From an uncultured Eubacteriales bacterium (GTDB lineage: Bacteria; Bacillota; Clostridia; Christensenellales; RUG350), in NCBI GenBank assembly GCA_900315995.1, contig ONBF01000003.1:1-46618 (forward strand): 46,618 bases of DNA, written 5' to 3'. The notes under the pieces are model-generated. The model searched no databases and was not told the origin of the DNA. It saw nothing but the letters and a program-made list of their open reading frames with translations. Shown in pieces: positions 37,193 to 46,300 of this stretch (position 1 is its first letter; the number at the start of each line of letters is the position of its first letter). A program made the translations under genes and the position numbers.

Positions 37193-38128
37193 ATGCCATT
37201 AGTTACATCTAAAGAAATGTTCGAAAAAGCCCAAAAGGGCGGATATGCTATCGGCGCTTTTAACGTCAATAACATGGAAATTATTCAAGGTATCGTAGAA
37301 GCCGCTACCGAAGAACGCGCTCCCCTTATTCTCCAAGTGAGTTCGGGCGCAAGAAAGTACGCTAATCAAACTTACCTTGTTAAACTCATTGAAGCCGCTA
37401 TAATAGAAAGCGGTCTTCCTATTTGTCTCCATCTCGATCACGGCGACAGTTTTGAACTGTGCAAGAGTTGCGTAGACGGCGGATTTACTTCCGTTATGAT
37501 CGACGCTTCTCACCACAGCTTTGACGAAAATATCAAAATAACGAAACAAGTAGTTGAATACGCTCACGATCACGGCGTTGTCGTTGAAGCGGAACTCGGA
37601 CGTCTCGCAGGTATCGAAGACGCGATTAATGTTTCGGCAAAAGACAGCTCTTACACAGATCCCGATCAAGTTCAGGAATTCGTTCAAAAGACCGATGTCG
37701 ACTCACTTGCGATAGCAATCGGTACGAGCCACGGCGCATACAAATTCAAGCCCGGCACTCCCGTTGCTCTCCGCTTCGATATACTTGAAGAAGTCAGTCG
37801 CAGACTTCCCGGCTTCCCGATCGTATTGCACGGTGCAAGTTCCGTTCCGCAAGAGCTCGTAGCTCAAATCAATAAATACGGCGGAAATATGCCCGGCGCG
37901 CAAGGCGTACCTGAGGATATGCTTCGTAAGGCGGCAAGTATGGCTGTTTGTAAAATCAACATCGACAGTGATCTTCGTATGGCTGTTACCGCGACTATCA
38001 GAAAGTATTTCTACGAAAACCCCGCGCACTTCGATCCGCGTCAATATCTCGGACCGGCGCGTTCTGCCGTTAAAGAGGTCGTAAAACATAAACTTATCAA
38101 CGTCCTCGGTTGTGCAGGTAAGGCATAA
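37193..38128 (+). CDS. fba: Class II fructose-bisphosphate aldolase
   Basis: The 311-residue zinc-dependent aldolase has the catalytic Asp and zinc His in LHLDHGDS (D82, H83). Further metal and phosphate-binding blocks are VVEAELGRLAGIED, AIGTSHGAYKF and VLHGASSVP, with the KINIDSDLRMAVT segment near the end. It cleaves fructose-1,6-bisphosphate in glycolysis. The codon choice is biased toward a few codons, as expected for a highly expressed gene. It has its own promoter and a strong terminator. Confidence 0.97.
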   Translation: MPLVTSKEMFEKAQKGGYAIGAFNVNNMEIIQGIVEAATEERAPLILQVSSGARKYANQTYLVKLIEAAIIESGLPICLHLDHGDSFELCKSCVDGGFTSVMIDASHHSFDENIKITKQVVEYAHDHGVVVEAELGRLAGIEDAINVSAKDSSYTDPDQVQEFVQKTDVDSLAIAIGTSHGAYKFKPGTPVALRFDILEEVSRRLPGFPIVLHGASSVPQELVAQINKYGGNMPGAQGVPEDMLRKAASMAVCKINIDSDLRMAVTATIRKYFYENPAHFDPRQYLGPARSAVKEVVKHKLINVLGCAGKA

Positions 38129-38163
38129 CAATTAAGAATTAAATTAAAACAGTTTTTTGAAGC

Positions 38164-38209
38164 GTACCCCGAAGTTATATAAAATTAAAAACTTTCGGGG
38201 TACATTTTT
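38164..38209 (+). terminator. fba terminator
   Basis: GTACCCCGAAGTT (38164-38176) pairs with AACTTTCGGGGTAC (38190-38203), with one bulged T, followed by TTTTT. Confidence 0.88.
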
Positions 38210-38381
38210 ATTACAAAAAAATAATTCAGTTATCGAAAATAACGATTAAATAAAATTTCGCAATATACGCAAACGTATAACGTGTACTTAAAATATCCCG
38301 TTCCGAAAAATGCAACGCAAAAAATAAAAACGATATTATTATCCGACTTTTCGGATACGCTTCATATCGGCAGAAATCTTT

Positions 38382-39140
38382 TCATATTACCTTCAAGTTG
38401 CCTTTTTTGTCGATTACGTTCCAGCTACCGTCAAGTTTTACCCGTGCCGTCCCATTCTCAAAAGCGGTCGCCGTATCAAACCGATAATCGATAACTACTT
38501 TTCCTTCTTTGTCGATATATCCGCACTTGCCGTCCTTTGTAACGCTTGCAAATCCTTCACTGAAACTCATCGCGCACTCAAACTGCGGCTCAATAACCAC
38601 GTTACCTTCTTTGTCGATATATCCGAAATCGCCATGCTGCTCAAAACACGCATAACCTTCTTTGAATCTGAATATCTCGTCATACACGGGTTGAATACGT
38701 ACACTGCCCGTTAAGTCCTTAAAGCCGAACTTGTTATTGACCGAATACTTTATCCACTCTTCCGGTTCGCCCGGTCCCTTTGGCTTTTGAAACTCTTCTC
38801 GTTGATATTGCGGTCTGCCGTTCTGTCTGTTTTGTTCCGCTTTAATGCTTTGCGAAGATTGTTTTACGAGTGAATCGGGCTTAAAACTCAAATCTCGCGC
38901 GTTAAGCATTTTTCTTACGTCTTCCAAATTCTTCTTGTTGAAATTCTGACAGCGATACATATCGTGTTCCGTACGTCTCAATATATCTCCGAGAGTCGCT
39001 ATCCGCCCTTTTAAGAGCGTTTTTTTCGTCCTATCGGTAAGTTCCAATTCATTAACGCTTATAGCTTGCGTTTGCGCGTCGGCTTGCGGTTCGTAATCAT
39101 CGCTTATGAATTTTTTCGTTCGGTGTTTGAAATAGGGCAT
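38382..39140 (-). CDS. RNA polymerase alpha-CTD-like domain fused to WG repeats
   Basis: The 252-residue protein has three parts. Residues 27-86 (ISVNELELTDRTKKTLLKGR, then IATLGDILRRTEHDMYRC and NFNKKNLEDVRKMLNARDLSF) match the C-terminal domain of RNA polymerase alpha, with an Arg (37) at the place of E. coli DNA-contact R265. E. coli N268 and G296 correspond to Lys and Asn here. A polar linker (87-130) follows. Residues 131-252 form about four WG/KWG-type repeats with the pattern GYIDKEGNVVIEPQF. There is no signal peptide or membrane segment, so it is probably cytoplasmic. It is not the rpoA gene itself. Its function is unknown; a DNA- or transcription-linked adaptor is a reasonable guess. 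It is monocistronic with a near-consensus promoter. Confidence 0.85.
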   Translation of the reverse strand: MPYFKHRTKKFISDDYEPQADAQTQAISVNELELTDRTKKTLLKGRIATLGDILRRTEHDMYRCQNFNKKNLEDVRKMLNARDLSFKPDSLVKQSSQSIKAEQNRQNGRPQYQREEFQKPKGPGEPEEWIKYSVNNKFGFKDLTGSVRIQPVYDEIFRFKEGYACFEQHGDFGYIDKEGNVVIEPQFECAMSFSEGFASVTKDGKCGYIDKEGKVVIDYRFDTATAFENGTARVKLDGSWNVIDKKGNLKVI

Positions 39141-39195
39141 CGTTATTGATTCCTTAATAGTATTTTCATAGTTTCATATTTACGACTACGTAATA

Positions 39196-39224
39196 ATTAT
39201 AACTTTATATTCGCGTATAGTCAA
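39196..39224 (-). promoter_or_regulatory. Promoter of the alpha-CTD/WG gene
   Basis: On the minus strand TTGACT (39219-39224), a 17-base spacer and TATAAT (39196-39201) lie about 55 bases before the ATG, close to consensus. Confidence 0.75.
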
Positions 39225-39289
39225 CAAACAAGATAATCGTATTTTTTTTGCCAAATTTTACCTATTACCCGATAAATATCATTTAGATA

Positions 39290-39317
39290 TTGACAGATAC
39301 TAAATTCGTGATATCAT
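39290..39317 (+). promoter_or_regulatory. Promoter of the candidate small RNA
   Basis: TTGACA (39290-39295), a 16-base spacer and TATCAT (39312-39317) preceded by TGA form a strong-looking extended promoter. There is no plus-strand gene for about 1.6 kb downstream. Confidence 0.6.
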
Positions 39318-39323
39318 AAGTTT

Positions 39324-39406
39324 ATACAAAAGAAAAAAATACGTACGGAAGATTGAGATACCAAAGAAATTGTCCGCTCGGAATTACCGAGCGGACTTGT
39401 TTTTTG
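39324..39406 (+). ncRNA. Candidate small RNA of about 80 nt
   Basis: A near-consensus promoter and an intrinsic terminator (39372-39406) on the plus strand are only about 55 bases apart. The transcript would be about 80 nt: an A-rich unstructured 5' part, then the terminator stem. No credible reading frame with a start site exists in it. The RNA is divergent from the alpha-CTD/WG gene, and its terminator end abuts the stop codon of a convergent lipoprotein gene. No known RNA family is recognised. Confidence 0.45.
39372..39406 (+). terminator. Terminator of the candidate small RNA
   Basis: GTCCGCTCGG (39372-39381) and CCGAGCGGAC (39387-39396) form a perfect ten-base stem with a five-base loop, followed by TTGTTTTTTG on the plus strand. 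On the minus strand the U-tract is poor, although the hairpin also follows the lipoprotein stop codon. Confidence 0.8.
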
Positions 39407-39409
39407 TTA

Positions 39410-40789
39410 TTATTTGGCGGTCGCCGAAGAAGACGCGGAGGCTTTTGCCGATTCATCGGCTTCACTCATAATACCTATCATTTTGCCTTCTTTGTCGCCT
39501 ATCTTCGCAACGTAACAATATTTGTAGTCGTCGCTCTTAATATAGTACACGTTCTCGCCGATAAGCGTCGGATACAAAAACGTTGTGTCGAACGTATCTT
39601 TGATAAGCGGTTCGACGACTTTCGTTCCGTCGAGTTTGTATCTGTACAACTTTTGACTGCTTCCCGTATAATAGACGTATCCGTCTTTAATATTGTTGAG
39701 TTTCGTTATCGTTGCAAAACTGTCTTCTTTATTCAGTTTATCATACGTTGCCGCCGTTGAGTCGTATATATACATATCGGACGAGTCGGCTAAAAGATAT
39801 TTGCCGTTTTCCATCGGATATATCATCGAATAATTTATCGGCGTTATTTTCGTTTCTCTGCTCGCTTCGTACGCAGCGTCCGCACTCATAAAATCTTTGA
39901 AGTTATAAGCGTACGTTCCCGCGGTCGTACTTTCACCGTTTGCCGTGTAACTTTTCACAAAGTAAAGTACGTCGTCGGCGTATCCCGAAATACTTAAAGT
40001 GTAGCACTTGGTATAATCGTTGCCCTTATCATAAGTATCGAAGGTTATTAATTTAACTTTAATATTTCCGTCCGCCGTAACCGCATAGAGCGAATTATAC
40101 GTTTTACTGCTTTTGTCGTCTTCGGGCTTGTTTTCGATAAAATAAACGAGATTATCGGCATCGGTAATCTTGCTGTCGGCTTTGTTGACAACTTTCGGTA
40201 TATAGTAAGAACTTACGGTTTCGCTTATTACGGTTTCTTTCTTATTCTCACAGTTAATCGAAACGAGTTTATTGTCCGAGTAATACACGAGAAATCCGTT
40301 AATAAACGCATATTGCGTCGAATTGCCTTCTATTCTTTTAATAGTTTGCGTTCCGGTTCCGTCAACTTTGGTACGCATAAACTCGATATAGTCGGTAAGC
40401 GTCTTACCGCTTGCGCTTGAAACTTCCGACGGCGTTACGTAATATATCCAGTCGCCGTATACGTAAATTCCGGCTCCCGCGTAACTTGAAAAAACTTTTT
40501 TCGGGACTATCGTCACTGGGTCGCCCGTTATATTGTCTTGTTCGTCAAGGGTATATCTCATAATTGCGCCTTTTACAACCGCGCCTATCTTATTGGAACT
40601 CGTATAATCTGATACGCCGTTGACAAAATAAAGATATTTACCTTGCTTTACCGCAAGTCCGCCGTTGCCGACAACGTCCGCTTTTGAATAGTCTTCGTGC
40701 TCGATTGGTTTCGGATTGTATCCGCAGGCGCATAACGCAAAAATCGAAATCAAAAGAGACGATATTACAATCAATAATTTTTTAGCCAT
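39410..40789 (-). CDS. Lipoprotein with repeated beta-strand readout motifs (DUF5050-like)
   Basis: 459 residues from the ATG at 40789; longer in-frame starts give an implausible N-terminus and lie upstream of the promoter. The signal peptide MAKKLLIVISSLLISIFALCAC ends in a lipobox at Cys22. The mature part repeats short units such as GKYLYFVNG, YGDWIYYVT, NGFLVYYSD, DNLVYFIEN, DDVLYFVKS, DGYVYYTG and ENVYYIKSD about every 40-50 residues. This is the pattern of a beta-propeller-like DUF5050 domain. It ends in an acidic then Ser/Ala-rich tail (DESAKASASSSATAK). The ligand is unknown. It is a single gene with its own promoter. Confidence 0.8.
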   Translation of the reverse strand: MAKKLLIVISSLLISIFALCACGYNPKPIEHEDYSKADVVGNGGLAVKQGKYLYFVNGVSDYTSSNKIGAVVKGAIMRYTLDEQDNITGDPVTIVPKKVFSSYAGAGIYVYGDWIYYVTPSEVSSASGKTLTDYIEFMRTKVDGTGTQTIKRIEGNSTQYAFINGFLVYYSDNKLVSINCENKKETVISETVSSYYIPKVVNKADSKITDADNLVYFIENKPEDDKSSKTYNSLYAVTADGNIKVKLITFDTYDKGNDYTKCYTLSISGYADDVLYFVKSYTANGESTTAGTYAYNFKDFMSADAAYEASRETKITPINYSMIYPMENGKYLLADSSDMYIYDSTAATYDKLNKEDSFATITKLNNIKDGYVYYTGSSQKLYRYKLDGTKVVEPLIKDTFDTTFLYPTLIGENVYYIKSDDYKYCYVAKIGDKEGKMIGIMSEADESAKASASSSATAK

Positions 40790-40831
40790 TTTATACTCCT
40801 TATAGGTCAACTCAGTGTCAACACACGCATA

Positions 40832-40860
40832 ATTATATATTATTCGAAATATTAAATCAA
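40832..40860 (-). promoter_or_regulatory. Promoter of the DUF5050-like lipoprotein gene
   Basis: On the minus strand TTGATT (40855-40860), a 17-base spacer and a perfect TATAAT (40832-40837) lie about 43 bases before the ATG. The leader contains two GTTGAC repeats five bases apart. Confidence 0.7.
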
Positions 40861-40882
40861 ATAATATTGCAAGAAATGTTAA

Positions 40883-40891
40883 TGCTATAAA
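40883..40891 (+). promoter_or_regulatory. Candidate promoter for the small ORF and murG
   Basis: An extended -10 TGCTATAAA (TATAAA at 40886-40891) sits divergent to the lipoprotein promoter. The expected start near 40898 leaves a leader of about 50 bases before the ATG at 40949. Confidence 0.4.
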
Positions 40892-40948
40892 GGGTAAAGT
40901 ATGAAATTTTTCAGCGCATTTCCGAATTTTACGAAAAAAAGGGGGAAT

Positions 40949-41161
40949 ATGAATACGCAAAATATTCCGTTCGATACTCTTTTGACTCAAACGGAAAATG
41001 CCGATTCAAAGATACCCGCTACGGCGACGGTTACGCCCGAAAATGAATCCGACATCGTAAATTCACATATAAAACAAAACGATACCGCGGCAACCGCCGC
41101 CTATCTTAAATTCGTGAAATCGCACGACAACAGAGTAAACTCTGTCAAAAAACGTAATTAA
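40949..41161 (+). CDS. Small hypothetical protein upstream of murG
   Basis: A 70-residue ORF, MNTQNIPFDTLLTQTE to VNSVKKRN, starting at an ATG with a GGGGG-type Shine-Dalgarno three bases upstream. It ends nine bases before the murG ATG, so the two are co-transcribed. An in-frame ATG at 40901 would be almost at the transcription start and is less likely. The product is hydrophilic, Asn/Thr/Ala-rich, with no signal peptide or membrane helix, and ends in a basic tail. No family is recognised. Conservation is not testable here. Confidence 0.6.
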   Translation: MNTQNIPFDTLLTQTENADSKIPATATVTPENESDIVNSHIKQNDTAATAAYLKFVKSHDNRVNSVKKRN

Positions 41162-41170
41162 AGGAGCCGT

Positions 41171-42172
41171 ATGAAAATAGTTTTAACGGGCGGCGGCACG
41201 GGCGGACATATTATCCCCAATATCGCGCTTCTCCCAAATCTTAAAAAATATTTCGACGAAATAATCTATATCGGCAGCGAAACCGGTATGGAAAAAACTT
41301 TATTGAAACCTTACGGTATTACGTTCTTTTCCGTCGATTGCGTAAAGTTTGACAGAAGCCGACTGTTCAAAAATCTGAAAATTCCTTTTCTTCTTTCGCG
41401 TTCGGTGCGCAAAGCCCGCGCGCTTCTTAACAAAATCAATCCAAACGTAATATTTGCAAAAGGCGGTTTCGTCTCTCTCCCCGTCTGCTTTGCGGCATAC
41501 AAAGAAAAAATTCCTTTCGCTATTCACGAATCGGATTACACTTTCGGTCTCGCAAACAAATTATTACTCAAAAAAGCAAACATCGTTATGACAAATTTCG
41601 ATATGAAAAACACAAAATACTTGCACGTCGGTATGCCGCTTCGAGACGAACTGTTCAAATTCAATAAATCGCATTTCACGCGCCCCGTAATTCTGTTCAT
41701 CGGCGGTTCGTCGGGCGCAAAGTTTATAAACGATCTCGTCAGACAGTCTATCGAAAAACTGACCGAAAAGTATTACGTCGTACACGTATGCGGAAAAGGC
41801 AATTCGATTAAGTGCAATAATCAATATTACAAACAAATCGAATATACGAACTCCATAGGGAAATTGTATGTTGACGCCGACGCGGTAGTGGCGAGAGCAG
41901 GCGCCACCGTTGCCGCCGAACTTATGGCTCTCGATAAAAAAACGGTGTTTATTCCGCTTGAAAAACGTGCGTCACGAGGAGACCAGATACTGAACGCCCG
42001 CGACTATGAAAAACTCAACCTCGCATTTGTGTTAAGAGAAAAATACGCAAATACGAATACTCTTGTTACAACGATTGAAAAAGCTCTCGAAACGCAACGT
42101 CCGAACACGTCTGAACATAACTCAGCAAACGAGATAATCGTTACGCGTCTTTACAATATCGCAAAAAAATAA
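41171..42172 (+). CDS. murG: MurG, UDP-GlcNAc:lipid I N-acetylglucosaminyltransferase
   Basis: The 333-residue GT28-family protein has the N-terminal GGGTGGHIIPNIAL loop and FAKGGFVSLPVCFAA for lipid-side binding. The C-terminal UDP-GlcNAc site is VILFIGGSSGAKFIND, with VVARAGATVAAELMALDKKTVFIPLEKRASRGDQILNA. It makes lipid II at the inner face of the membrane for peptidoglycan. Here it stands outside any division/cell-wall cluster, behind a small unknown ORF. The Shine-Dalgarno AAGGAG is good. At 333 residues it is slightly short compared with the typical 355-370, so a paralogous glycosyltransferase of the same family is a minor alternative. Confidence 0.9.
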   Translation: MKIVLTGGGTGGHIIPNIALLPNLKKYFDEIIYIGSETGMEKTLLKPYGITFFSVDCVKFDRSRLFKNLKIPFLLSRSVRKARALLNKINPNVIFAKGGFVSLPVCFAAYKEKIPFAIHESDYTFGLANKLLLKKANIVMTNFDMKNTKYLHVGMPLRDELFKFNKSHFTRPVILFIGGSSGAKFINDLVRQSIEKLTEKYYVVHVCGKGNSIKCNNQYYKQIEYTNSIGKLYVDADAVVARAGATVAAELMALDKKTVFIPLEKRASRGDQILNARDYEKLNLAFVLREKYANTNTLVTTIEKALETQRPNTSEHNSANEIIVTRLYNIAKK

Positions 42173-42181
42173 AAATAAGTA

Positions 42182-42210
42182 TTTACTTTATATACTTTTT
42201 GTTGTAAAAT
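42182..42210 (+). promoter_or_regulatory. Promoter of the XRE-cupin gene
   Basis: TTTACT (42182-42187), a 17-base spacer and TAAAAT (42205-42210) precede the start codon by about 22 bases. Confidence 0.6.
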
Positions 42211-42231
42211 AGTTATATAGGAGAGACGCTT

Positions 42232-42798
42232 ATGAATAATATGAAAATAAACGAAATAGCCGAACGTATCAAAGCTTTACGCGAAATACTCGATATCACC
42301 CCCGAAGAAATGGCGGAAGTAACCAAACTTCCGATTGAAGAATATCTCGCGTACGAAAACGGAGAACGTGATTTCAGTTTTAATTTCCTTTATAACTGCT
42401 CGGTAAGATTCGGCGTTGACTTAACCGAAATCATAACGGGTGAAAACCCGAGACTTAATCTTTACTCTTTAACGCGCGCCGGCAAGGGTTTACCGCTTGA
42501 ACGTCGTCAAGGATTCAAATATCTACATATGGCACCTATGTTCAAAGAAAGAAAATCGGAACCTTTTATCGTAACTGCTCCGTACAAAGAAGAAGAACAA
42601 GATAAAGAAATCGTTCTTAATTCTCACGACGGACAAGAACTCGATTACATAATCAAAGGTTCACTTAAAGTCAATATTGACGGACATATCGAAATTATGA
42701 ACGAAGGCGACCTTATATATTACGACAGTTCGCACCCACACGGTATGATAGCCGTCGGCGGACAAGAGTGCGTGTTCATGGCGTTTATTCTTAAATAA
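42232..42798 (+). CDS. XRE-family regulator with C-terminal cupin domain
   Basis: The 188-residue protein has an HTH_3 domain at about 5-70 (IAERIKALREILDITPEEMAEVTKLPIEEYLAYENGERDFSF) and a cupin_2 beta-barrel at about 105-188 (HDGQELDYIIKGSLKVNIDGHIEIMNEGDLIYYDSSHPHGMIAV). Proteins of this build bind DNA through the HTH and sense a small molecule in the cupin. In many Clostridia this type precedes an acyl-CoA ligase gene, but none follows here. GGAGAG lies six bases before the ATG. No targets can be named. Confidence 0.92.
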   Translation: MNNMKINEIAERIKALREILDITPEEMAEVTKLPIEEYLAYENGERDFSFNFLYNCSVRFGVDLTEIITGENPRLNLYSLTRAGKGLPLERRQGFKYLHMAPMFKERKSEPFIVTAPYKEEEQDKEIVLNSHDGQELDYIIKGSLKVNIDGHIEIMNEGDLIYYDSSHPHGMIAVGGQECVFMAFILK

Positions 42799-42929
42799 CC
42801 TATCATAAAACAATAAAAACGTTAAACATATCGCGAAAGTCGGATAAAACGAAAAGCTTTCGGAAATGTAATTCATTTAACGACAAACCTTTTCGATAAT
42901 GTTATAAATATCGGAGATGAATTGTCAAA

Positions 42930-43306
42930 CTAAATACAACACTCAGAGATAAAAAAGTTAAATAGATCTACGGGTTTTTGATAATGTAGAACCTTTTTAG
43001 GTCCGGCGTTAATTAACGCCGGATTTTTTAATGTTTTTTCTGAAACTCTTTCAAGATTTCTTCCTTCGGGATAAAACTCTCTTAAAAGTCCATTTGGATT
43101 TTCGTTTGTTCCTTTTTGCCCAGCACAATACGGATCGGCAAAATACATATTACAATGTAACTCTTTTTCTATTCTGCGCCAACACGCAAACTCACTGCCA
43201 CGGTCGCAAGTTATTGTTTTTACCGCATCTTTTGGATAATGTGATAATGCTTTTATTACTGCTTCGGACATCGATTCTACGCTTCTTTTGTGGCTAAATT
43301 TATTTT
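42930..43306 (-). pseudogene. IS30-family transposase, C-terminal remnant
   Basis: The fragment encodes NKFSHKRSVES, then TCDRGSEFA (second catalytic Asp) and ADPYCAGQKGTNENPNGLLREFYPEG (catalytic Glu), and ends KVLHYQKPVDLF, all diagnostic of IS30 transposases. The N-terminal HTH and the first Asp are missing; the frame is closed by a stop just before 43306. It is therefore a dead fragment of roughly one third of the gene. It lies directly downstream of the large GLUG gene. Confidence 0.88.
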
Positions 43307-43370
43307 TTCATAGATTTATAAACTGTTTTATTTTTGCCTTACCGTTGCACTTAACAATATAATTCAACGA

Positions 43371-46300
43371 CTATTCGTCTGATAATATTGTAACGGTTTC
43401 ACCATAAGACGAAAACGTTACAATATTGTCGTAACTGTGCGTCGAATAACGGAAGACCAAGCCTTCGTTATACAGTTTCCGGCTCAGACCGTTCTCTTTG
43501 GCCATCGGATAAACGTTTTCAGCCACCAAACTCCAAAGTTTCAATGCATACTCCGTTGAACCAACCATATACGTAGGATGTTCGTTTACGTATTCATTAA
43601 GCTTGTATATAAGACTGTTAATATTATCAGAATCACCTTTAATATCCGATTCATTCATTTGAGTAGCCGTACCCGTATAAGTTGCGCCTTGATCTTCAAC
43701 GTTTCTCCCGAGAGCGTCAACTATGTTATCGAGATAGTATACATTATCTACCACCAACGTGCCGAAATTCAGTCCGACTATGCCACCAATAATATCTGTA
43801 CCTATAATTTCGCCCGCATTGTAGCAGTTCGATACCGTTACCTTAGCATTGTGCTGCTCAATCGCACCCAATATCCCCCCTATTCCAAAACAGTTTTGAC
43901 TTGTATATAAGGTGCCAACGTTATAAGAATTACATATCACTACTGCGCCTTCATTAACGCATCCGACTATGCCACCGATTTGGTTTCGACCGCTTATTCC
44001 GGCTGTATTATTGCAATTAATCAGCAGAAAGTCAATATCATTATTTGCCAAACTCCTAATAACGCCTGCTATTCCGCCGACGCTACCGTCAGTTCCAGTT
44101 ACTTCACCGCTGTTGGTTACGTTTTCTATCTCGCCATTACATTCTCCCGCTATACCACCGACACTGTATATACCGCTTACCGCTCCGCTGTTTGTCGCGT
44201 TTTTTATCGATACTCTACCATAAGCCCCGCCGGTACAGCCAAGTATACCACCGACACAATAAGTACCGCTTATATTCGCATTGTTAGTTACGTTTTTTAT
44301 CGACAACAAAGCATCATTAACATTACCTACTATTCCGCCGACACAATTTTTACCGCGCATTGTTCCGTTGTTGATTACGTTTTCAATATTTGTATTATTA
44401 ATGCTGACTTCACCAACTATACCGCCAACATTATTTGCTGTCGATATTACAGAACAGCTCGAATCGAGAATTACGTTTCTTATCGTTGCTCCTCTACCCA
44501 AACCGAACAAACCCGCATTATCATCGTTTGTTCTAACTATCATATTACTTATCGTATACCCTTGTCCGTCGAATGTACCCGCAAAATAATAAACGTAATT
44601 ATTACCGATAGGCGTCCACTTATGCCCGTTAAGATCGATATCATCACCGAGTTTTATCGTTTTGCCGTTAAACATCTTAATATCGTTATTATCGTTATTA
44701 ACGAGATACGCTAAACCCGCAAACTGTGCAGGCGTAGTCAAAATATATTCCGTATCGCTTTCGTTTCCGACATACCAAGATGTATCATAATAGCCCATAT
44801 CAGTCCAGTATGTCGCTATTACGGTTAAATTCATTTTAGCCTCTCGTCCATTATATTTAACCGTTACTTCATATTGTCTCTCTTCATCGAATACGTAATT
44901 GAAAAAATCCTCAATTTCCGCTTTGTCTACCCAATACGATACATTTTCATTATCAGTCGATACCGTTTCCGTACTGTCGTCACTGTATGTTGCGATTATT
45001 TCTATCTTGTCGCATTGTATCTTTTCATCTTTGAAGATAACCCCGCCGTTATAATTTACGGTTATTCCCGTCAATATAGGCTCGACTACCGTTATATTCA
45101 TTACGGCTTCATATCCCTGATATTTTACCGTTACGGCTATCGTACCCATTGTGTTAAATCTGTAAGCAGCAGGTTTGTCAAGAATTTTTTTACCTAACCA
45201 ATACGATATATATTCATCACCGGGTGAAATCCACCTCGTACTGTCGTCGCTATACATTGCGGTTATTTGTATATAAGGACCTTGCATCTTATTGCCCTTG
45301 GCTATATCCCCGCCTGTATAATTTGCGGTTATTCCCATCAATATCGGATTTACTACAATTAAATTCATTACGGCTTCTTGTCCGCTGTACTTTACCGTTA
45401 CGGCTATAATACCTAATTTGTTAAATATGTAATCGGCAAAATTCTCAATTTGCTCTCTGTCTATCCAATACGTCACGTTTTCGTCAGTTGCCGATACGGT
45501 TGACGTACTGTCGTCACTGTACGTTGCGGTTATTCCGATATTGTCGCTTTGTATATTATGGTTTCTATAGATAACACCGCCGGGATACGTTAATGCTATT
45601 CCCGTCAATATAGGCTCTACTACCGTTATATTCATTTCGGCTTCTTGCCCGCCGTATTTAACTGTTACGGCTACCGTCCTTACTTCGTACATAAATCTGT
45701 GGGTTGTAATATCGGCGATAGGAGTTTCGTCTATCGAATACGTAACGCTTCCGTCGGTTGCCGATACAGTCGCCGTAGTATCGTCACTGTACGTTGCCGT
45801 TATTACTATATCATCACCTTGTATCTTATTGCCCTTTGCTATATCTCCGCCGTTATATGTTACCGCTATTCCGATTAAATGATAATTATCGCCTAACGTC
45901 GGATAATTGTTATTCGTTACGTTCCAAAGTTTTAACACATAATCAGTCTTACCGAACGTATACATAAAATGCTTATTTACATATTCATTAAGCACATATG
46001 CAATACTGCTACTTACGTCAACCGCACCTTTCATATTTGCGTCTGTCATTTGAGTTGCCATAATTGAAGAAGTCGCGCCTCGATCTTCAAAGTTTATTCC
46101 GAGAGCGTCAGCTATGTTATCGAGATAATATGCATTGCCTATCGTCAACTTTCCATAGTTTACTCCGACTATTCCACCTTTATAGCGGTTACCTGTAATT
46201 CCGCCCGCATTGTAACAATTCACTATATTTGTCGTAGCATTGTTCGGTCCGACCGCACCCAATATGCCTCCTGAACCCAAATCGCCTTTACTTGCATATA

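Noticed and set aside
38213-38381. Possible gene or RNA between fba and the WG gene
   Set aside because: It is AT-rich, with only a weak ATCCGA/TCGGAT hairpin that might serve as a terminator for the WG gene; there is no promoter or ORF support.
40790-40990. Longer N-terminus for the DUF5050-like lipoprotein
   Set aside because: It would precede the promoter and bury a typical signal peptide with lipobox that starts at 40789.
43002-43025. Terminator-like palindrome TCCGGCGTTAATTAACGCCGGA followed by T
   Set aside because: It lies inside the reading frame of the IS30 remnant; it may act as a plus-strand terminator for the XRE-cupin gene but is 200 bases away, so it was not listed as one.
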